This document shows, piece by piece, positions 57,901 to 64,000 of a stretch of 64,000 nt of DNA. The stretch is from Durusdinium trenchii (Eukaryota; Sar; Dinophyceae; Suessiales; Symbiodiniaceae): NCBI GenBank assembly GCA_963970005.1, contig CAXAMN010003758.1, positions 184,655 to 248,654 on the forward strand, written 5' to 3'. Position numbers and translations under genes: made by a program. Below the pieces are notes generated by a model, which did no database searches, was not told the DNA's origin, and was given only the letters and a program-made list of their open reading frames with translations. The first letter of the stretch is position 1. Each line of letters starts with the position of its first letter.

Positions 57901-58519
57901 CCTGAGTTGCGCAAAGAAAAGTCAGTTTGCAACTTTTTGGGGGTTGGACAGAAACGTACACTTGTAAATCCCCTTAGAATTTCAGATCAACGTCCAAAAA
58001 AAGGGGGAATTGTGGAGCGAAATGAACATGCGAACATATGGGACAACATTGGAAACATTGGGAAGGACCATGGATGCATTTCAAATGACCTGAATACTGT
58101 GTGCACGACTACGCGGGTCACTCGGGGTCGTGTTACCATGTTTTTCATGCAAAAAATGATGCAAAAACACTGTTTTTCAGTGTTTTCTTGCAAAAACCTC
58201 TCCAAAATTGAGGTTTTGAGCTATTTTTTGATCAATTTTGTGAGATCCAAGCCTATCCCAATTTAGAGGGAATACCAAAAAAAACAAAAACAAAAAACAC
58301 AAAAAAACAAAAAAATAAAAAAACAATATTTGAGACAAAATGGGGTCACTATTGGTTTTTGGATGTTGGCTGCATTTTTTGTCAAACATTGTTTTTTTGT
58401 TTTTTTTGGTTTTTTGTTTTTTTGGTGTTTTGTTTTTTGTTTTTTGGTTTTTGTTTTTTTGGAAAACTTTGTCGCACAGCAGGCATTGCTAATAAGTATC
58501 GCAATCTTTATTTAATATA
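57901..58519. repeat. Low-complexity spacer with A-rich and T-rich arms
   Basis: An A-rich stretch (58275-58327, AAAAACAAAAAACAC words) is mirrored by a T-rich stretch (58375-58465, TTTTTTGTTTTTTGG words), so the two could pair as an imperfect stem. A separate small hairpin, AAAACACTG-TTTTT-CAGTGTTTT, lies at 58164-58186. The spacer separates the plus-strand transposase from the minus-strand KDZ-like gene. Confidence 0.7.
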
Positions 58520-60499
58520 TTACTTTTCTGAGACGGTTGCATAAATTTGAGGGTTTGTACAACGGCTCTTGCCGAGTACTCGCGCCACTATGCTTCCGAT
58601 AGTGTCGCTATACGCAAGCGCTGCGCCGAAAATTTGGACGCTCTCACGCATGGCGGCCATCACTTCATTGCCTTCATGGCCTTCAAGACTCGCACGCTTC
58701 GATGCCCCCTTACCCTTGCGCTTCAGGTTGCAAGAGTATGGCTTGGAGATCTTGCGGGATTGCTTCTTCCATTTGAACTGATTCAAGTGCTCCGTCTTTC
58801 CAGCAGTCATCAAGTCATTGTGCCAGGTACAGAAGAGAAGCACTGCGAACCTATGACGGAGAGAGCGCATGTCGTTCAAGAAATTGGCATAGCCCCTGAA
58901 CCATGAGAAGGTCTGCTCCTGGCATCGAAGTATTGATAGATCCCAATCTCTTCTTGAGACTCTTTTTGGCCAATGGGTTGCAAGGACATGTGCTTTTGTG
59001 GCGGTATGCGTGGAACTTGTCCAACGAGTAGTACTTGGTTTGCGAAAGCTCCGGGTTGTGGATAGCTGAGGACTTGTCGTGGCAACAGCGATCGAGTATG
59101 AGAAGGTCAACCTTGGGGTAAAGTGGCAAAACCTTGGTCACCGACTTTGTGACTATCTCATTGTTCTCTGGCTTGTCCAAGCTTTCAATGGCCAGGATGC
59201 GAGAGGTACACGGGTCAATGACCATGAACCATCCATGGTTGCGCTCTTCCTTTTTGACTCCATCTTTGCGAGGACGACCTGACCGAGATGTGGGCACCTT
59301 CTTTCCAAGACACTTCATGAGAACCTTTTGATGGCCATCACACACAATGGCAGTGACTTTGTTTCGACGAGATGGAGGAAACAGATTCTCATGGCAGAAG
59401 TGGTCATACTGATTCAGGGTCTCTTCATTGAGTTCATTTCCAATGGCAAGGCTTGTATGTTTGCCAATCTTCTCCCATTCAATGGCAACCATGTAGTAGA
59501 CAAGAGCATCGTAATGCAATTTCCTGAAGTTGCCTTCCCAACCCATTTTATCGCCACATCCATCGAAAAAGGTTTTCTCATAGCACCACTCTAACCCTCT
59601 GGCAGAGGCAGCGCAACGGAAAAGTAGATGAGCATGGTATTTCAAGTATCGAATGGTGAAGCCTACCTTGGAGTTGATGAACAAAACCTGCTCCAAACCC
59701 ATGGGCGAAACCACAACCGTGTTGAGGAGATCACCACTGCGACGACGGAAATTGGGTCCATATTCCATACTGCAGTTTCTACATTGCTTGGTATCGATAA
59801 GTACACGCTCCTTTCCAGTCAGATCATAGACGACAGCCTGGATAGTATGGTGCTTTTGTAGTTTCCATCCACATCTGCACAAAGACAAAGACGTGGAGTG
59901 AGTGCTCACCTTCTTCATTGAGGAAGCTCCACCTTCAACGTCAACAGCAGGAGGGAAAGGAGACAAGTGCGTCTTGAGGAGAACAAGTCTGAAGATACTG
60001 TGCTCCTTGGAAAGTATGATTCGATGAAGTTCAGCTAATGATGTATTCCTTTTCGTTCCATCATCATGAATTACAGCCATCCCCTCCAAGACAGATGCTG
60101 CAAAGAAATGCTGATCATCAGCCGGGTGGACCAAGTACTTTCCGTCTATTCCAATTTCACAGGCTCGCACTGCCTTCAACGTTGCACCCAAAGGATTGAG
60201 AAGGGACACACATTGTGTGAGCATTGTGAGACTCTAAAGGGCCCGTTGGAGGAGACAGCGATTGGTACACCTAGAGCTTGAAGAGCAATGATAGCACGGA
60301 CCTTTTTAAAGCCTTCTCCGTCTGCAGATGCACCGCCAGAAACATCTTCATCCACATCCATTTCATCACCTTCATCATCTGGTGGCTGTTGTTGGATGGA
60401 AGAGAAGACGCCTCCAATCTGCAAAGGCGTTCCACATGCGGAACAGACCCGATGAGCATCACGAGCTTCATGAGGCATGTAGTAGATGTGACATTGCAC
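58520..60499 (-). pseudogene. KDZ-type transposase-like protein with CxC5/CxC6-like cysteines, two frame changes
   Basis: The main frame (60224-58851, 457 codons) has a cysteine block CRCGWKLQ...KQCRNCSMEYGPNF (Cys116, 118, 148 and 151) like the CxC5 cluster found with Kyakuja-Dileera-Zisupton transposases. It then shows TAIVCDGHQK (Asp296), LLILDRCCH (Asp378) and LDKFHAYRHKSTCPCNP (Asp402, with the typical Phe-His, His-Lys and Cys-Asn-Pro). Near 58920-58940 the reading moves to another frame (59110-58520), which supplies RCQEQTFSWFRGYANFLNDM, matching the family's Glu-Gln-Thr-x-x-Trp block with the likely third catalytic acid, and a basic C-terminus. Upstream, 60499-60210 in a third frame has a CSACGTPLQIGG zinc site and an acidic linker, and is probably the N-terminal part. 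The gene lies tail-to-tail with the transposase at 56.6 kb. Confidence 0.65.
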
Positions 60500-60529
60500 G
60501 CAAGCCTTACTGCTTACAACTGTACATTT

Positions 60530-62060
60530 TTACAAATTACATGTACAAAAAATAACTACAAGGGGTATACACGAACAGTTATCAATTGCAACTTGAAGTC
60601 TATTAAAAAACAAAACATTAAAATTAGTTCTTGCATTCAGTAAACTATGGACTTCAGATGAGTGAAGATCAGTAGGGTCATGAACAGGTACAGGAGGCGC
60701 ATATTCACATTGATTGCCATCGTGTTCATGAGACGAATCACCACATTGTTCATTTTGTTCATAGTCAGGCAAGGGAAGTTCACCACCTTGTTCATCTTCT
60801 TCATGGTCAGCTAGAGGATGTTCAGCAGAAGCAGGTTCACATTCCTCATGTTGCTCATGATCAGGCAAGGGATGTTCTTCAGATGCTGGATCACGTTGTT
60901 GACCGTGAAGCTGAGCAAGCACTGGTGCCGTGGATGGGCTCGAAGAGACCTCAACCTTCACTTGCTTCAGTGGCTTTTGAGGCGAAGGGGTGTCCAAGTC
61001 GATGGGCTCATGGAAGGCTTGAGAAACCAAGCGCTTGAAGACATTTGATGGTGTCTCATTTGGTTCCTCTTTGCAACGGATGGGTGACAAAGGGGACAAA
61101 GGTACTGGCGGCAACTCTGTGGAGGAGTCCGTGAACAACCCATGCCCTTGAACAGACAGCAGCCATGGTGGTAGAGGTTTGTCTTCCAAAAGTGCAGTGA
61201 GCCAAGCCTGTTCCCAGTCAAGCTGTTCTTGAAAGCTTGAATGGGGCTCCTTGTTGCCATGCCGATACTGTATATACCTTTCACCTGCGACTGGGCGCAG
61301 AAAAGAAGGAAAAGAAGCATCTGCAGGAAGACGGACACGCTGCACAGACACCTCTTTGTCACCTGCTGGGCGAACATAGAGGTAAGTGTGATTGTGTGTG
61401 CGGGCGTTGACGCAAATGCTGGACCTCTTGAGCGCGGCAAGAATGTTTTCCTTCGAGGTGTCCTTGGGCCACGCCAGTGCCAACATATCCAAGAACTCTT
61501 GATGGGTGATCGCAGACTTGTTAGTGTCAGGTGCCATGTTATCTTTGGGCTCGGCATTGGCGTCGAAGTCATTTACACACCACACACGTAGCTGCTGCAT
61601 TACGAACTTGGCGGCTCCCCACCTTTCTTTCGTCATGGCTTCTTCCAAGCCAACATCAGCAAAGGCCTTCAATTTCTTGATCAATTGATCTTGGAAGGTT
61701 CCATCATCAAACAAGTCTGGCCTTGTCAGACGACCCACTTGGCCACGAAAAAAAAATCAAATTCGCTGGCCGTGCGAAATCCTGGTCGTCTTTTGATTTC
61801 ACTTTGTTGACCCAATACCTGGAGAAGGCCATGCAAATGATGCGGGCCAAAGGTGTCTTGCCAAAGCCCGCCGTGCCATGAAACCCAAGAGACTTCTCCC
61901 TACAAAGGCGAAGTATGGGAATGATTTCTTTGAGGGCACAGACATTGACATCAGCGAGTGTGAAGTGAAAGTCAGTCACCAGCTGAGCAAGTACACCATC
62001 ATTGGCAAGATTCCTGAGAGATTTTTCTACAAGACGCTCAGACGAGCAGCTCAAGCAAAT
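60530..62060 (-). pseudogene. P-loop NTPase of a mobile element, frameshifted at T runs
   Basis: Walker A, GTAGFGKT, lies at 61877-61854 in a frame reading LGFHGTAGFGKTPLARIICM. Past YWVNK the sequence continues in another frame (RRPGFRTASEFDFF). At a T9 run near 61748-61756 it moves to the 402-codon frame (RGQVGRLTRPDLFDDGTF) with a Walker B-like DDG, WGAAKFVMQQLRVWCVNDFD as sensor-like segment, and a long body. The C-terminal half is acidic and repetitive (EHPLPDHEQ, EHPLADHEE, ELPLPDYEQ at 60,900-60,700) and ends in a low-complexity tail at 60530. P-loop proteins with the Asp-Phe-Phe-Arg-Gly and Asp-Asp-Gly blocks recur in dinoflagellate genomes as far as I know; a helicase or AAA+-type ATPase role is inferred. 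It is co-oriented with, and just upstream of, the KDZ-like gene. Confidence 0.6.
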
Positions 62061-62532
62061 CTTTTTGGAAAAGAGATTCCATGACCTACCTCCTCCATTC
62101 GGATTCAAATCGTCTCCTGGCATGGCAGTAAAGGTCAACTGGGTGCTCTTCACACGAGAAGATGGGAAGAAGCTTTTGCTGAAAGACATCAACCTAGACA
62201 AGAAGGTCAAGGCATCATTCATCAAATCCATCTCCCATGGTGATCTCTACGCATTCACATGGGAAGGTAATGTCAAAAACGTCGTGAAGGCAATTGTGTA
62301 CATGATCCACAACATGAAAGTTGGAAGGGGAGGCTTTATTTGCATGTGTCAAGCTTTAAAGCCTGAAGGCAACAGCTCTGAAGCCTTCAATTTTCATGAG
62401 CAAGATGCAGACGATTTAGATCGTGGTTTCGACTTCATCGAGCAAGAAGGGCCAAGGGAGAATGTAAAGAACATACACCTACGATGGATCACCAAGCAGC
62501 TCAACAACCCCAAGAGCCCAATTCACCAGTAG
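62002..62532 (+). CDS. Hypothetical coding segment on the strand opposite the P-loop gene
   Basis: The plus frame is open for 176 codons and reads protein-like (FGFKSSPGMAVKVNWVLFT, DGDLYAF-like blocks, VVKAIVYMIHNMKVGRGGFI, WITKQLNNPKSPIHQ), while all three minus frames contain stops over 62235-62530. It is bracketed by minus-strand coding-like segments on both sides. It may be a separate small gene, or an inverted piece of the neighbouring gene. The family is not recognised. Confidence 0.35.
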   Translation: MARFLRDFSTRRSDEQLKQIFLEKRFHDLPPPFGFKSSPGMAVKVNWVLFTREDGKKLLLKDINLDKKVKASFIKSISHGDLYAFTWEGNVKNVVKAIVYMIHNMKVGRGGFICMCQALKPEGNSSEAFNFHEQDADDLDRGFDFIEQEGPRENVKNIHLRWITKQLNNPKSPIHQ

Positions 62533-62803
62533 CATCGAAGTGGCCAGAACACATATGGGACTCCAAGAATTGTGGACCCTTGTCTAAATTGACCAATTTC
62601 AAATAATTGGTCGCATTCAACGCATCCTCAAAACTGACATTGCCATCTGCTGCCATGATTCGTCTGGTATGAGCTTTTACGATTTGGGACCAAAAGGCTT
62701 TGGTAGAGGCAGATGAACAGAGATGAATACAGATGTCAACAAAAGATGAAGGCACCTTTGTGGCTATCTTTTGATTGCATTTTTTACAACAAGAACACAT
62801 AAA
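62533..62803 (-). CDS. Possible N-terminal segment of the P-loop gene or a small gene
   Basis: A minus frame of about 90 codons begins MCSCCKKCNQKIATKVPSSF with a Cys-rich start and includes MAADGNVSFEDALNATNYLK. It lies upstream of the P-loop gene on the same strand, separated by the plus-coded stretch 62002-62532. The product is not recognised. Confidence 0.3.
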
Positions 62804-63568
62804 ACTACATCATAAAAAGTCACATAAGCAAGAAAATCAAGCAGTATCATTGACATATATGTTTATCTTGATATATATATATATACAATAATCAAACTGA
62901 AACTGATAATTTTTTTGGTATTACACATTGACAGGCAAAGGGAGATAGGGCTGTTATTTGTTGTTGTCATTGACATTGGATATGGAGACTGGGCACAGAC
63001 ACATCAAAAAATTTGCGTTTCGCCTAGTTCTCAGAGCAGTTTTTGAAATTTTGCACGGTATTTACAGTGTTTTCTACGGGTTTTTAGCTAGTGTGTGCTC
63101 TCCCAAGCACACCCACCCTCAAAATAAAGCGGAAAAACGTGAAAAAAACACACAAACAAACACAGCTACATGTTGTTGTTTTTTGTTTGTTTTACCTGTT
63201 GATTTTTTGTGTTTAAAAAATATTTTGGTTCCTTGTACCTATGGCTGGCGAGCCCAGCTCAACAATAGATCTTGCAAATCCTGGCATTGTCTTTAGGATC
63301 AGATCCTGGTTGAAAACGCACACAAAGGCTCTGTGTCAGGCCTCGAGCTGCTTCTTCTCCTCCAGCAGCCGCGGCAAAATGTCCTCCGATAAGAGCTGTC
63401 GCTGACAAAACAGCTCGAACATGCCCGGTCACAAACAGTCCGGGGATGTGGGGCCCCGCATGTCGTTCCTTTGGCCATGGCTTCTTAGGATTCTTTGCCG
63501 GTGTAAGCTAAGAGTCCACCAGAAGAAAAGGAGATGGCGCCCACGAACCCGAGTGCACACACGCTCTC
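62804..63568. other. Flank with simple sequence, no supported gene
   Basis: TA repeats lie at 62868-62886, and an A-rich then T-rich low-complexity stretch at 63120-63225 resembles the spacer at 58.3-58.5 kb. No coding motif was found. Confidence 0.5.
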
Positions 63569-63706
63569 CCAGAAGCTGCTTCCCGTACTGCATTTGCACT
63601 ACCAAGTGGCCAGCTCTGAGGCCAGGCCACAGCTTCCACAAGCTGTTCCCCGTACTACATTGGTACTTCTCAAGCCAGCTCCCAGAGGCTGCTTCCCGTA
63701 CTGCAA
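63569..63706. repeat. Three copies of a 25-base word
   Basis: CCAGAAGCTGCTTCCCGTAC at 63569, CCACAAGCTGTTCCCCGTAC at 63636 and CCAGAGGCTGCTTCCCGTAC at 63682, spaced 67 and 46 bases apart, each followed by T(G/A)CA. Confidence 0.85.
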
Positions 63707-63750
63707 GGCTTCCATCCAATCCACAAGCCTCCCCCCCGGAGGGGAATAAT

Positions 63751-63970
63751 TTCAACACTTCTGAGCATGCTCACATCCACCAGAGTCGCAGCTTTTGCTG
63801 AGACCTGTCACGAAACAACTTCGAAGCAATAGCCCGAAACCCAAACCCCACTGTTACAGCGACATCCAACACCTCAAACATACCACCCTCAACGCCAATC
63901 TCACTCTCACAGTGAAGGAAACTGAGGATCTCACAAAACGCTGCACCTGCGCAGCAAAATCATCCTCCAC
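63751..63970 (+). repeat. Dispersed repeat, copy 2 (matches 31541-31770)
   Basis: Same order and orientation as copy 1, with the words ACATCCACCAGAGTCGCA, GAGACCTGTCACGAA, GACATCCAACACC, GGATCTCA and CGCTGCACCTGCGCAGC. Homology fades beyond about 63970. The two copies are 32 kb apart. Confidence 0.7.
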
Positions 63971-64000
63971 ACTTCAACATAATATGTTTCCATACAAGCA

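Noticed and set aside
58177..58389. Phe-rich minus-strand frame and its plus-strand counterparts
   Set aside because: They arise from the poly-A and poly-T arms of the low-complexity spacer.
1..64000. tRNA, 5S rRNA, spliceosomal RNA and spliced-leader sequences
   Set aside because: I looked for B-box-like GGTTCGA words and the conserved spliced-leader core and found no convincing match.
1..64000. Bacterial or viral contamination
   Set aside because: HSP90 and BiP have spliceosomal introns, and the retrotransposon and transposases are of eukaryotic types.

Overview
The window looks like nuclear DNA of a dinoflagellate, probably of the Symbiodiniaceae type. Four things point that way. A GC-AG intron is directly visible in HSP90, and BiP has a GC-AG intron whose two ends carry the same 10-base sequence. 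The one well-preserved retrotransposon is a Copia element with a cytosine-methyltransferase-like domain in its polyprotein, a combination reported from dinoflagellates. A short TTTAGGG-type telomere-like tract is present. Recognisable genes are sparse in long non-coding sequence. No bacterial operon, CRISPR array, tRNA or rRNA was seen.

Layout. 1-1731 (minus) is the 5' end of a cytosolic HSP90 gene; exon 1 (1670-1731), exon 2 (837-942) and the start of exon 3 (1-77) can be joined base by base. 14411-16603 (minus) is a complete ER chaperone BiP/GRP78 gene: two exons, a signal peptide and a C-terminal HDEL. Between them and up to 40 kb there is mostly intron-like or intergenic sequence. It holds small exon-like segments on the minus strand (the best are 4840-5270 and 37690-37829) and many structured repeats: an AT-rich island with a strand-composition switch (11.0-12.2 kb), two hairpin-type insertions (12.28-12.68 kb), a 67-base near-perfect palindrome (23.27 kb) and a 13-base minisatellite (30.97-31.40 kb).

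40813-49198 is a Copia LTR retrotransposon with identical 123-base LTRs, a 5-base target duplication (AATCA) and an initiator-tRNA-type primer site. Its domains run gag, zinc knuckle, protease, methyltransferase-like, Cys-rich zinc cluster, integrase, reverse transcriptase, RNase H. Although the LTRs are identical, the coding region is broken by several frameshifts, at least three of them at or beside homopolymers, and by one in-frame stop.

49.2-64 kb is a second mobile-element zone: a frameshifted unknown coding unit (52.1-53.3 kb, minus), a Merlin/ISXO2-like transposase (56.6-57.9 kb, plus), a KDZ-type transposase-like gene with CxC5-like cysteines (58.5-60.5 kb, minus), and a P-loop NTPase gene (60.5-62.1 kb, minus) next to a coding segment that switches strand. 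The two chaperone genes look functional. Most of the rest is transposon-derived or unassigned. All similarity calls come from reading motifs; no database search was run.
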